A DNA stretch of 64,000 nt from Luzula sylvatica (GCA_946800325.1 OX326961.1:7232655-7296654); one strand, 5' to 3'. Shown: positions 11,044-23,922, counted from the stretch's first letter. Made by a program: numbers and translations. Notes: generated from the sequence alone by a model not told the origin.

Positions 11044-13516
11044 TGAATTTAATAGTCCAACTCCATTCAGGGATGGGAAAAAAAAAAGAGAAAATTGATG
11101 TTATATCCACCCTTTATGTAGATTCTAATTCTAATTATAATTATGGATCCGAATTATCCTTCAGAAAAGTTTAAAAGTTGAAATCAGTGACTAAATTTCT
11201 CACTCCCTTGGTCTTGGTCTTTAACCATGAAGATGAAGCTCTGTTCTTTTTGTCTCATTTTTTTTTTGTGTTTATTTAAATTTAGAAAACGACATGTTTC
11301 TTCTCAATGAAATAATATTTACCACAGTATATCGAAATCAAATATACAATACTAATATCGATGTTTACCATTTTAATGTGGTGCATGTGTTGTGAACAGG
11401 GCCGGTCCCATCGTTTTGGTTGCCCTAGACCATTATGTTATGTAGCATCGAATGTTATCATGAGATGTTGCCCTATTATTCAGGACAAAAAAAAATACAT
11501 TACATATAAAATATCATCAATATGTCTATAACTATTAGAAATATCGCCAATGACGTTAACATCCTTAATTTTTATATTTTCCGAAAGAATGCCAAAATTA
11601 TATTTTCTTTCTCTTAATACATGTACAAATAGAATACGAGAATCATGAATAACTTTAAAATCATTTTAAATCAAAAATTACTATCGATGATATTTATTAT
11701 ATTTTGCAGACTACACTGATCCTTTTTCCACGTCCAAGATATGAATATTGTCCTTCTTGTTCATATATAATAAATAAATATAAAACCTCAATCAAAGAAA
11801 CAAAATAAAATGAAATCATAAGTATATCATATTTTAATAATTGATTAATATATAATTATATTTAATTAATATATTAATTAATGTTCATACATATTAACAT
11901 TTATTAATTAATTTTAGTTATATGTCTTTTGTTAATAAGTGTATTAGTTAGGTTAAGACATGGAAGATGTGGTAATGAAATCTGCGGTTCAAGTAGAAAT
12001 TTCTGATTATCAATTTCGCAATAGTACATTATGATATTTGTTCAATTAAAATTAAGTACATTTCTACAATTATTTACGAATGAATATCTATTAAGATGCC
12101 ATGTCAGATTAGTATAAAAATGTAAGAAAATGTAAGAATTTTGTAACAAATCAAACATTAATTGTTCCATATTTACTTGGGATTTGATATGGCAATTTTA
12201 TGTTGTATATTAACACATGCGCATACAAATTATAGGGGGAATTTCTTGTATATCCCTCTAAAAACATAAAATATCATATTTGTCCCTCTAAAATAGTTAA
12301 TATCAAATTTATCCATTAAAAACTAAAAAAATAACAAATTTAACCCTTCAAAGTTGAAAACCTATCAAATAAATCTATCCAAAACTAAGATAATATCAAA
12401 TTTGTCAAAATTATTAACTTGTCATCCAATTAATCATGATTAACAATTATTAACTCTAGTTAAATCACTAACTACAAATTTACATGACTAAAATGCCCTT
12501 CTTTATCTAAAAATCATATCCAGCCTCAAACCCACTTCAATTTCTTTTGCTTTCTTGATAGTGACTTTTCATCTTCTTCCCCCTCGTATCCAAGAACCCA
12601 CCTTGCATTTTCATCTACTATTACCTCTTTGCACATTAGTCGTTAGAATTTTTTTTGCATGGATTAAAAAAGTCAGCAGCTCACCCATCTACTCTTTCGT
12701 CTTTCCTCTCCATATATTTGGTCCTTACAAAAGTTTTGCATGGACGAAAATTAAGAAATGTTGAAAATACATAAATCTTTGAAGAAATAATTAAAACTAG
12801 ATCTAAATATTTATATACTCAATCTCAATACAATTACAATACAAACTCAACACGGTTATGATACATTTCTCAAAATATATTTCATAGTTAGTTACAATTA
12901 CAATTCGAAGGGATCGAAAGATAAATCAAGTATTCTTCTTTACCAAATTGCAAGCAAAAGAAAGAACCATATGCAAGCTCGCAGTACATATCCTTGGAAA
13001 ACAAACACTATACAAAAAAAATCACCACGAACTAACCGAAGTCTATAGCTCCAAGCCCCATAATCTTTGCTTGATGTTTTTGTTTGCTTCCATGCATCAC
13101 TTGGACACACAAGTCTCCAATGCCTAGTCCAGCTTCTTTCCATTTTTCCAGTCTTTATCCACAATTAGTTAGAAATTAATAACACTCGTGCCGAATCATT
13201 TTTTTACACTGTTGATCCAGAAGCATGCCAAGTAATCCTGCTTCCGAGGTTGTGAATACAAATTGTCTCACTGCTGAATTTTCTTTGTGGCGTAGGCTGT
13301 AGCGTGATACCATATGGTGATGCCATCTATGAATTTCAAGAATTAGTGTGTTTATGAGAAATTTTGCAAAGAAAAACTTAATTGATTGACCCCATCTTCA
13401 TTTAAATCATGGATTGAAGAATCAGATGTGATAAATTAGAGATTTTTAATGAGAAAAACTCAGATCGCAATCCAAAGAGAATGAAATTCAAGTTAGTACC
13501 GAGTTATTAGCATAAC

Positions 13517-13837
13517 TTAAGTAAATTCAATCCAAACAACCAAAAATTCAAAGAAAAGGGGCTGCCGACTCACACACACACACACACACGCGCGCGCGCG
13601 CGAGTAATCAGCCATAACAACCACGTTAGGTTGGATCGCTTCCGATACACACTCAGTCCCAGTCACATGCATCTCAATCCACAAAGCAGCCGCCTTCTCC
13701 GCCCACCACACAGAATCGACTGATTTCATAAAACTCCGCATCTCCTGCTCTTTACACCACCAACCAATGCACTGGACAGAACTGCAGATCGAAGAGCTGG
13801 GGAAGAGCTTGTTTCTATCGAAGCTCTTATGAACCAC
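13517..13837 (-). other. Possible captured gene fragment in the MULE
   Basis: A 106-codon minus-strand frame has protein-like composition in its first two thirds, including CIGWWCKEQEMRSFMKSVDS and WWAEKAAALWIEMHVTG. It then runs into a (CA)n/(CG)n tract. A second minus-strand frame at 12940-13164 contains WTRHWRLVCPSDAWKQ. The family is not recognised. The position inside MULE TIRs fits a Pack-MULE-style capture, but that is inference; the frame may be chance. Confidence 0.3.
13571..13602. repeat. (CA)n-(CG)n compound microsatellite
   Basis: About 18 bp of CA pass directly into about 14 bp of CG, inside the MULE core. An alternating purine-pyrimidine tract of this kind can adopt Z-DNA. Confidence 0.9.
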
Positions 13838-14479
13838 AATGATCGCTAGAAGAAGAGGGGCTGAGTTAGTGATGGTAGATAGCTTATTTGTTTAGGGGTA
13901 AATTAGTAACTGTACATTTTTTCTGTTAACTTTGATAGATTTGTTAGTGTTGGATTAATTTGATACAAATTGTGTTTTAGAGGGACAATTTTGATATTTG
14001 TAATTTTATAGGGACAAATATGAAATTTTTAGTTTTTGGAGGGACATACCAGAAATTTCCCCCAAATTATATATATAATAAACTTCTTATTAATGTCAAT
14101 CCACAAAACATATGAATACTACAATCGCAGAAGATCCGGTGTATTACTTTTTCTCACAACCCCAGACAGCTACATAAATTTATCTATCGTGGAAGCTCAT
14201 CTTCTTCAGTTCTTCGCCATCAGAGTTTTTTTGAATTTTTACATGGCAAAGGCTAAATACAAAAGATCGACATGTTGCCCTTTCTCGACTGGTTGCCCTA
14301 GTCCCGGGGCTTGCCAGGCTTACCCCGGGGCCGGCCCTGGTTGTGAAAAAATTTCATCGAATGTCAATTGTGGCCTAAATACTCCCCGAGTTCTATACAT
14401 TTTTTTTTGTCTAAAAAAACATCAAAATTTTATATGCTCATCGTATCATTATATTATATGTTTATATTAATTTTCGTAC

Positions 14480-14870
14480 AATCTTTTTGTATCGTATTAT
14501 CAAATTCATTTCAACAATTAAATTATGATATGTGACAAAATTTAAATCATTTATTATTTATTGATTTTTCATACTCATAATTTATTTGTAGTCGTTTATG
14601 TATAAATCAATTATTTTACATCATATTTTAAACATTTGTAATAGTCAACATCATCCAACATTAAAAACGTAAATTATTGTTATTGATTAGGTTCACGTAA
14701 GCTAAGTTTATCTAATTTTTTATCATTTCACATAAAATTGAGCGATCAAATGTAAACGTCATGAAAAATTTCCACGAAAAAAATGTATATATGTAATACT
14801 AATAATTTAATATAAAATATTATAGAACATACAACTTAAGGCTATTTGACGAATAAGTATGTGATATTTT
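14480..14870 (+). mobile_element. Diverged internal copy of the 9728 Helitron-like family
   Basis: The segment shares ordered motifs with 9728-11043 and 44487-45050: tttcaacaattaaa, tttgtag-cgtttatg, ttttacatcatattttaa, cacataaaatt-a-cgatcaaatgt and actaataatttaatat. No terminal hairpin with CTAG was found here, so the copy is truncated. Confidence 0.5.
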
Positions 14871-17186
14871 TTTTTACTATCAATACAAAGGTTCATTATT
14901 ACTTGTCCATTGATTGACGGATAATAAGGCCACAACACAAGATCATAACAATTCATTCAGTGTGTTGTATTTTATGATGACAAATACTCGTTTCGAAAGC
15001 ATCGCGACTCAAGAAATGTTGAATCCCAGCAAAACAAAAAATTGAATCGCCATATGAGTTACATTCTCAAGGAGGAGTTGTCAATTGTAATTGCCCTTCT
15101 TCTTGTGAGATGAAACAATTTGAGAGAAAATTTGCACACACACACACTACCCAATTAAAAAAGAAAGGGTGCTAGAGTTGATTTTGGATATTGGAATGTG
15201 TTATTTGATGTTTAAAAATACTATTTTAAAGTTGATGATGGTCTTAATGGCCAATTTTACAGTATTAGGTGAAATATCGATTAAGTAGTCTCTCACCGTA
15301 ATCAATATATGAAATCCACCAATATGAAATAAACGAATGGGTTCATATCTAAGTTAGATTTTGTTATCAAAGTTTGGAATATAATAGTATCTCGTGGAAT
15401 ATTAGGGACAAAACTATATTCACAATGGCGGTAATAATAAATATGAGGTATTGTATTGGACACTTTGATCATAATAAATTCCTTATGATGGAATTCCAAT
15501 TTGGAGCAACTATTGACCTATTAGTATTAACCCTAAATTAATACCCCCAATGTTAAATGGGACATAATAGTTATATTATCAATAGCCAATTATTTAGGGG
15601 CTATTGATGTCATTGTAAAGGTGGGTATGTTAATATCATGTATATTTCAAACCAATACATATTGATATTATACTTAAATAGGGCACCATAGATATACTAT
15701 AGTCGACTATATTAGTGTACCAACATTTTTGACATATTCTATATCCCAGAGATATTAGTGTGATATTATTAAATTAAATATGAGTTCAAATTCATATACT
15801 ATTAGTGTGATATTATTAAATTAAATATGAGTTCAAATTCATATACTATTAGTGTCATATTATCAAATCAAAGTATCCAATTAACTATTATTGATCAGAA
15901 ATAAAATGGTACCAGTTATTTGTACATACCCGTTATGAGGTCAATCACGAATTAGCCCAACTATTGGTGAATATACACATGTTTGATATTACTCATATTT
16001 ATATCTGAATTATGGATTAGACATAGAGTGAATGTTATATTATCCAAATGACCCCACATTATATACCAATTTGTATCAAGCGAGACTATTGTCACCTTAA
16101 ACATGTTTTACCTAAATATGGTTCAATTCAATATGTCTCTTATCCATGAAATTTGTATACCCTCGAATCTCGATGTGTATAGCAATATTCAATTGCACCA
16201 ATATTCGTCAACCCCTTGTTCAATATGGGTCAATATGTCTTTCAATAATGTGGATGGTTCTCCTATTGGCAGAATGAATAGGGAGATAATACTCAGTTAA
16301 TACGTCTCCAAATTTGGAATTGAACGAATGTTTATGAGGTTGAATGATACAAGGGATTGAGGGGGGAGAGGTATTAATAATATCTACAGTTTGGAGGTCA
16401 TCCATCTCAAGGCATGTTTACAGATTACGGATGTTAACGGTTCGGATATTTTATATCAATCCGATGCATATCCATTCTTTATATGGAAAGTTCTATGATA
16501 CATTAATTTTTTTCAAATTGGTCTTCGTTCCCTACTATAATTTGAAACATAACCAATACAAAAATGTCAAACCTCGAATTTCCTGTTAGTCATATTATTG
16601 GAACTTACCTTGTCTTTACAATTAGATTTTCAAAATAGACATATATTAGATTTAAGTTGTTTACTAACTATGTTAAAAATAATACAAAATCAAAGACTTA
16701 TATGAAAAATACATCAAAATTTGTTGAGTCCAATCTTTTTTGTCTTTTAACGAAATACAAACATGTTGCCCCCAATTTCGCTCATTTGAAAATGATTAGT
16801 ATTTAACTGAAACATGAGTATTCAAATGAAGCAATCATGTAAGTTTCCCCCAATTTATCTCCATCATTCATCTTTCTTTGCACATTCTCTTGCTGGAGAG
16901 TGGAGATGTTAATCATTTCCCTTAGCCTTTCAATGAATTTATTTTGAAAGCTAAATTCGACGAACTCTAGTTCGAAGGCAGAAGAAAGAATGTCCATTTA
17001 GCCTCCTTCCTACTCAGGGTTCATAAAAAATAAACGGATAAAACTATCATGCATAGATTGGAATACAAGTCCAAGATTAAAAAGGCATTTTCGTGAAATA
17101 AATTTGTATTTATGCTTTAACTAAAGATTAATTTAACAGCAACAAAGCAAGTTTTTTTATTTCTCTTTCTTGCACGTTGCACCGAG
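14871..17186. other. AT-rich stretch with a 48-bp tandem duplication; no gene
   Basis: A 48-bp unit (attagtgtgatattattaaa ...) is repeated about 2.3 times at 15753-15865. Many short phrases such as accaatatgg and caatatgt recur at 15.4-16.6 kb, as if the region derived from an old decayed element. Open frames of 60-81 codons at 16.1-16.6 kb match nothing I recognise. Confidence 0.45.
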
Positions 17187-17265
17187 GGCCGGCCCCTATT
17201 CATGCCAAAAGTGGCAAATAGCACAGGCCCACCGAAAATATAAAAGCCCCTAATTATTTTAAATC
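17187..17265. mobile_element. hAT terminus fragment
   Basis: The GGGCCGGCCCC terminus resembles the CAGGGCCGGTCCC end of the hAT element at 11397. It is followed by text typical of that end (atgccaaaagtggcaaatag). No partner end or 8-bp duplication was found nearby. Confidence 0.4.
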
Positions 17266-18195
17266 AAGGTTAAGAGAGTTACCATTTTTTGAATTTTCAG
17301 ATAATTCTCGGTTTTTTTCATGAAGAGAGTAGTGTGGAGGAAAAAGAAGGGTTTAATTGCTTTGACAACATTTTAAAGTGGACAGATTATCAAGATCATA
17401 TGTTGCAATGTATTTTATTATATTCTCGAGTTTCTATACAAATTTATTGGTTATATTTACAGTTAGTCATTGAAAATCCATTGCACTCAAAAGCAATATA
17501 CAAATGACTTATTTATTTATTTATATCACAAGAATATTATAACTTCTATAAATTTGTATAAGTAAATATGTTTTATTGAAGAATATGATAGTAAATATCT
17601 TATCTTAAAATAATTTATATGATAATTATTTTTACAAACAATTCGTATATGTATATAAAAAAACTCAATGCTAAAACTTCTCTTATCTTGACATTATTAA
17701 ACTTTTTTATTTTATTAAATAAACTTCTCTTATCTTGACATTATATTCTTTATATATATATATTTATTAATAAAAAAATTCAATTATATTTTCATTTAAA
17801 AATAATATTTAGAAAACAAATATAATTTATTCCGATCTCATATATTCTCTATTTACTATGTATTTAAAAAAAAATGATAATTGTTAGCCATGTCAATGTG
17901 TTACCCAAAGTTTTATTAATGAGCAGTGATTTTTTTGTAGAAAATCTCAGCCCTTGATTACAAACTGACGTACTTCAAACAACACAAAATAAACCAAAGT
18001 TTAGTACTAAAAAAAAAACGTATAATTAAACCTCACGAGTAATATTCTTCAAGATGTCAGAGAATGTTAAAAGAAAATTTGGCTTGAAGAATTTTGGAGT
18101 AGAGCCGGATTATTTTTCCCCACTCCGTGTAAATTCCTTGTTTGGCAATTCTCCATAATACGAATTAGAAAGTTCTGCAAAACATTTCTCCCCAA
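17266..18195. other. AT-rich stretch, nothing recognised
   Basis: No supported gene. A direct repeat of aacttctcttatcttgacatta occurs at about 17676 and 17722. Just before 18196 the text gtaaattccttgtttggcaattctcc looks like an eroded transposon terminus. Confidence 0.4.
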
Positions 18196-18946
18196 GGGGC
18201 CGTTTGGCAAGCGGAATTAGTAGAGTGGAATTGGATTATAAGGTGGAGGAGAAAAAAATTCTGGAATTAGTAATTCCACAGTTTGTTTGGATGTCCGAAT
18301 TATAAGATGCTGGAAAATATAATTCTTCGTTTGGATGGTTAGAAAAATTCTGGAATTTCATTATTGAAAATATGGAACAAATGTTTTATTAAAATTAATA
18401 CAATATAATAGTATTATCATATAATATTAAATTATTATAATATTATTGTTATTATGTTATTATATTCTTCTTCTTCTTCTTCTTCTTCTTATTATTATTA
18501 TTATTATTATTATTATAATTATTATTATTATTGTTATGGTATTATAATATTATATTATTATAATGTTATAATATTATTATGATTAATTGTTATTATTATT
18601 ATTATTGTTATTATTATTATTATTGTTATTATTATTAATATTATTATTGTTATAATATTATTATTGTTGTTGTTGTTGTTGTTGTTGTTGTTATGGTATT
18701 ATAATACTATATTATTATAATGTTATAATATTATTATAATTAATTAATTAATTATTGTAATAATAATAATAATAATAATAATTATTATTATTATTATAGT
18801 TGTTGTTGTTGTTGTTATTATTATTATATTATTTTTGTAATCAAATTAGTTTAAATAAATAAATAATATGATTATAATATAAAATTATTAAAATATAAAA
18901 TCATCATAATATTATTAATTGTAGTTATATTATTGTACTAATTTTA

Positions 18947-18989
<43 letters not shown>

Positions 18990-19950
18990 TATTATTATAA
19001 TAATTATAATAATTATAATTATAATAATTATAATATAATAATAATTATAATTATAATATATTATATGACAATATATATTCATAATACTAATATTAATATT
19101 AAAATATTGTAAATAATACTAATATATTAATATTTTTATATTATTGCTATTATATTAGCATATTCATATAATATACTATTATAATATTAACATACTAATA
19201 TTACTAATATTGTTAAAATAATATTAATATAATATTGGTATTATTATTATAATATTAATTATAATATTATTTCAATATTTAATTAATATTATATTAATAA
19301 TAATATTAATTATTAATATTAATATTGGTAATATTATTATTATTATTATTATTATTATTTTAATATATTAGAATTATATTATAATAATTATAATATAATA
19401 TTATAGAATATAATATATTATAATAATAATAATAATAATATTTCTATGTTATTATTATATTATTTTTATCAATATAATAATATAATAATTTTCTTTATAA
19501 ATATACATATAGTATTATATTAATTATATATATCTAATATAATATAATTATTATAGTTTATTATAATAATATATAATATATTATTTAATTATAATAATAT
19601 TATAATAATTATATCCATACAATATATTAAATAATAATATTATATGTATTGTTGTATTATTATAAAATTATATTTTATTCATATAATAATATTATGTATA
19701 GTAATAAATATAATATTATATTAATTATAGAGATTTAATAATTATAATACAATTATTCTTTAATTAATCTTTTGCTCCACTTTGGCACTCCTCAAATTTG
19801 GAGAATCAAATTTTCATGGAAAAATGGAATTAGAAGATTCCAAGAATTATATATTTCCAATCTTGTACACACACCAAACAAGGAATTTACTTTTGCATCA
19901 TTTCAAAATTCTAATTCCAACTCAAATTCCACCCTCCAAACAAGCCCCAA
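18196..19950. mobile_element. Harbinger-related element with microsatellite interior
   Basis: The left end GGGGCCGTTTGGCAAGCGG matches the complete Harbinger element at 5130 for about 150 bp. The right end CCTCCAAACAAGCCCC, reverse-complemented, gives GGGGCTTGTTTGGAGG. This is a related but imperfect inverted repeat, and both ends carry internal GGAATT motifs. Flanks are CAA and AAA rather than a clean TAA duplication, so pairing of the two ends is probable but not certain. The interior is almost entirely TTA/TAA-type simple sequence. Confidence 0.55.
18463..19740. repeat. 1.3-kb A/T trinucleotide-rich tract
   Basis: Long runs of (TTC)n, (ATT)n, (TTG)n, (TAA)n and (TTATAA)n succeed one another, with almost no G or C apart from the TTC and TTG blocks. 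(ATT)n and (TAA)n on the same strand make the region partly self-complementary. Confidence 0.9.
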
Positions 19951-20515
19951 ATAGTTAGAATGCAAGAATCTCCAGCATGGCATAATTATGTTCTAGTTCT
20001 CTCTCTAGTCAACTTGTGAGCTATGTGCTCTCCAAGATGCAATTCATTTATATCCCTACTAATCTCTTAAATAACATATATATCCTTCTTAATATGTTAA
20101 TTTCATATATCTCTCTACCAAACACAATTAATATCAAACTTAACCCTATTAAAACTTACATAATATCACATTTACCCACACCGTTGAATTAAAGTTAAAT
20201 TGAACATAATTTTAAATTTTAAACTAATAAAATCATAAAATTTTATTTTTATTGACCAAATTACCCTTTATAAACATTCATAACCTCACATAATAAAACC
20301 TGTGGTACCCCCACATAATAAACACTACATGATAACCCCTAACCCTAGCGAACTGGTGAATAGGAATCCTAGCGTCTGGAGAAGGGCGACTGGGGCGGCT
20401 GGGACCACTAGGGCGACTGGCTGGCTGGCTGGCCGGAGCGACTGGGACGATGGTGCGGCTGGAGCGACCGGGGCGAAGGGTTTCAGAGAAATATATCTCA
20501 TTCTTGTCGAGTAAA
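19951..20515. other. Spacer with a GC-rich GCGACTGG patch
   Basis: 20020-20300 is AT-rich and lightly repetitive (atatatatcc / catatatctctc), similar to the ends of Mutator-like elements here. 20380-20480 is a GC-rich run of GCGACTGG / GGCTGG units. The 117-codon minus frame and the 70-codon plus frame over it are treated as repeat-driven. No gene is claimed. Confidence 0.4.
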
Positions 20516-22558
20516 AATTATTGATTAGTAACTCCTTGTCTAGTAATTTCTTCTCTAGTAAAAGTATAGTCAGCCAATTTCTAAAAGATACTTTTTCTCT
20601 TTCAGATTCGGACATGAATCGAATTGAAAAGATTACAGTTGACCGCATCTGAAATGCACCTTCAGCGCTATGACCCATATAATATGTGTTTCATATCAAA
20701 ATAATTGATTAGTAACTCCAATTGTCTAGTAATTTATTGTCTAGTAAAAGCATAGTCAATCAATTTCTAAAAGATACTTTTTCTCTTTCAGATTCAGACA
20801 TGTATCAAATTGAAAAGATTACAGTTGACCGCACCTGAAGTGCACCTTCAACGCTACTGACCCATCTAATATGTGTTTCATATCAAAATAATTGATTAGT
20901 AACTCCAATTGTCTAGTAATTTCTTGTCTAGTAAAAGCATAGTCAATCAATTTCTAAAAGATATTTTTTCTCTTTCAGATTCAGACATGTATCAAATTGA
21001 AAAGATTATAGTTGACCGCACCTGAAGTGCACCTTCAACGCTACTGACCCATCTAATATGTGTTTCATATCAAAATAATTGATCAGTAACTCCAATTGTC
21101 TAGTAATTTCTTGTCTAGTAAAAGCATAGTCAATCAATTTCTAAAAAATACTTTTTCTCTTTCAGATTCGGACATGTATCAAATTGAAAAGATTACAGTA
21201 GACCGCACCTGAAGTGCACCTTCAACGCTACTGACCCATCTAATATGTGTTTCATATCAAAATAATTGATTAGTAACTCCAATTGTCTAGTAATTTCTTG
21301 TCTAGTAAAAGCATAGTCAATCAATTTCTAAAAAATACTTTTTCTCTTTCAGATTCGGACATGTATCAAATTGAAAAGATTACAGTTGACCGCACCTGAA
21401 GTGCACCTTCAACGCTACTGACCCATCTAATATGTGTTTCATATCAAAATAATTGATCAGTAACTCCAATTGTCTAGTAATTTCTTGTCTAGTAAAAGCA
21501 TAGTCAATCAATTTCTAAAAAATACTTTTTCTCTTTCAGATTCGGACATGTATCAAATTGAAAAGATTACAGTAGACCGCACCTGAAGTGCACCTTCAAC
21601 GCTACTGACCCATCTAATATGTGTTTCATATCAAAATAATTGATTAGTAACTCCAATTGTCTAGTAATTTCTTGTCTAGTAAAAGCATAGTCAATCAATT
21701 TCTAAAAAATACTTTTTCTTTTTCAGATTCGGACATGTATCAAATTGAAAAGATTACAGTTGACCGCACCTGAAGTGCACCTTCAACGCTACTGACCCAT
21801 CTAATATGTGTTTCATATCAAAATAATTGATCAGTAACTCCAATTGTCTAGTAATTTCTTGTCTAGTAAAAGCATAGTCAATCAATTTCTAAAAAATACT
21901 TTTTCTCTTTCAGATTCGGACATGTATCAAATTGAAAAGATTACAGTAGACCGCACCTGAAGTGCACCTTCAACGCTACTGACCCATCTAATATGTGTTT
22001 CATATCAAAATAATTGATTAGTAACTCCAATTGTCTAGTAATTTCTTGTCTAGTAAAAGCATAGTCAATCAATTTCTAAAAAATACTTTTTCTCTTTCAG
22101 ATTCGGACATGTATCAAATTGAAAAGATTACAGTTGACCGCACCTGAAGTGCACCTTCAACGCTACTGACTCATCTAATATGTGTTTCATATCAAAATAA
22201 TTGATCAGTAACTCCAATTGTCTAGTAATTTCTTGTCTAGTAAAAGCATAGTCAATCAATTTCTAAAAAATACTTTTTCTCTTTCAGATTCGGACATGTA
22301 TCAAATTGAAAAGATTACAGTAGACCGCACCTGAAGTGCACCTTCAACGCTACTGACCCATCTAATATGTGTTTCATATCAAAATAATTGATTAGTAACT
22401 CCAATTGTCTAGTAAAAGCATAGTCAATCAATTTCTAAAAAATACTTTTTCTCTTTCAGATTCGGACATGTATCAAATTGAAAAGATTACAGTTAACCGC
22501 ACCTGAAGTGCACCTTCAATGCTACTAACCCATCTAATATGTGTTTCATATCAAAATA
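20516..22558. repeat. 187-bp satellite, 11 tandem copies with dimeric higher-order pattern
   Basis: ATTGATTAG / ATTGATCAG phases occur at 20516, 20703, 20891, 21078, 21265, 21452, 21639, 21826, 22013, 22200 and 22387, so the unit is 187 bp (first two intervals 187-188). The last copy lacks 15 bp and is 172 bp. From 21078 the copies alternate strictly. One type has GATCAG with CAGTAGACC; the other has GATTAG with CAGTTGACC (CAGTTAACC in the last). The repeating unit there is therefore a 374-bp dimer. The first three copies are the GATTAG type and more diverged. No gene is implied. Confidence 0.97.
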
Positions 22559-23707
22559 ATTGAAAGATACAGAAAATTGAACTTAATGTTTTTGAAACCC
22601 TCAATGCAAATGAATCTCAGGAACTATGAAATGGGTCGATTCCAGAATTAAGAGGAGGAGAAGATTCCATGGCGGTGGCAAAGTAAAAGAAAATAAAAGG
22701 AAGAGAAGAAGAAGAAGAAGAAGAAAATAAAATAAAAGAATCAAAATAAGCATAAGAAATGATTTTTATGATGCATTTCAATAAATTGTTGAATAAACCA
22801 ACGGACGAGGAATTGAAGTCACGAGGTGGAACAGAAAACACACCTTCGTTTAGCGTTTAGGGGACGAGGAATTGCTTAAAACTTTACTGTAATTTTGTCA
22901 AACTTCTGAAATATTAGGGATGAGGAAAAAGAAAGTGCATCCTCTAATTCAATACCGACCGTTTACTTGAGATAACATTCAATCCTGAGAGTTGTCTAAT
23001 TTTAATTTGTTGTATTGTGTGGTTTTGTTTTTGATTATTTGTTCGTTTGTTTACGTATCAAATATTAAATTTGACATTATGTATTGCCATGTGGTTTCAT
23101 ATGTATTGGATTGGATTATGTTTGTCGTGATGTATTATCATCACATATTGATTTTGATATGTTTTGTTGTGTGGTATTATATTTGGTTTATACATCACAT
23201 ATTGATTTTGATATTTTTTGTTGTGTGGTATTATATTTTGTTTAAACCGTATTTAACTATCATATTTCTTTGAAAGATTAGAACATGTTTAGTAATACAA
23301 TTATGTCAGGAACATCAATATTGTACTCTATTAAAATACATTTCTCAAAAAAAATCTTCACATCATTATTAACAAGACATTGCATATCTTTGTACCGATT
23401 TTAAGAACAAAAAAAACTAAATCAAGATTAACAAGACGGTGAGCATCATCTTTACCACCTGCATATACCAATCCCATATCCAAAAATAATTCAACTATAT
23501 CATTCGTCGGAGCTTAACTCGTCTTGATAAATAAATCTAAAATGATAGAAAAAGATGAGTGAAAAAAAGCACTTGCAAAAGAATTATTATATGGTATATC
23601 AAATGGTCAAAAACCTGCATTATGCCTAAAATATATATACGAGGAACTACTGAATTTCTTAAGCTTTTATGAAATATTACATATATGTCCCTGCATTATG
23701 CTCAAAT
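22559..23707. other. Spacer, possible minus-strand exon remnant
   Basis: On the minus strand around 22671-22620 an ATG after a CTT-rich leader opens a short frame (MESSPPLNSGIDPFHSS) that resembles the start of a plant gene. No further exons were recognised. The rest, including the open frame at 22992-23273, is AT-rich with short internal repeats (cacatattgattttgatat twice). Confidence 0.3.
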
Positions 23708-23922
23708 AGCTTTGCACAATATATTTTAACTAGTTTTTTTATGTTCTGAAATTGTGATAAGAGTGCATAACATAATTTATCAAGTTTTTCTATGATCTGT
23801 TTAGTTATCTATGAATTACCTAATCAAACAGCTTTGCACAATATATTTTAACTAGTTTTTTTATGTTCTGAAATTGTGATAAGAGTGCATAACATAATTT
23901 ATCAAGTTTTTCTATGATCTGT
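23708..23922. repeat. Near-perfect ~93-bp direct duplication
   Basis: The segment from agctttgcacaatatatttt to tttttctatgatctgt occurs at 23708 and again at 23830, an offset of 122 bp, with apparently no differences. This is a recent tandem duplication in non-coding DNA. Confidence 0.9.

Larger units (their letters stand above)
12235..14063. mobile_element. Mutator-like element (MULE) with long TIRs
   Basis: The left end GGGGGAATTTCTTG and the reverse complement of the right end, GGGGGAAATTTCTGG, start long inverted repeats (>100 bp, tiled with TTTGTCCCTCTAAAA-like motifs). The flanking direct repeat AAATTATA lies at 12227-12234 and 14064-14071; this 8-9 bp size fits Mutator-like elements. 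It sits inside the hAT element 11397-14339, so it is the younger insertion. The ~850-bp non-TIR core at about 12950-13850 looks less AT-rich and may be captured host sequence. No MULE transposase was seen. Confidence 0.85.
11397..14339. mobile_element. hAT element containing a nested MULE
   Basis: Ends are CAGGGCCGGTCCC (left) and GGGGCCGGCCCTG (right), an inverted pair with 11 of 13 matches. A perfect 8-bp target duplication GTTGTGAA lies at 11389-11396 and 14340-14347, as expected for hAT. After removing the nested element (12235-14063 plus one copy of its duplication) the hAT is about 1.1 kb. No transposase frame was recognised, so it is non-autonomous. Confidence 0.88.

Noticed and set aside
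14871..17186. Possible viral integrant or ancient retroelement, suggested by recurring phrases
   Set aside because: No protein motif (reverse transcriptase, movement or coat protein) was found in any frame; only nucleotide-level repetition is seen.
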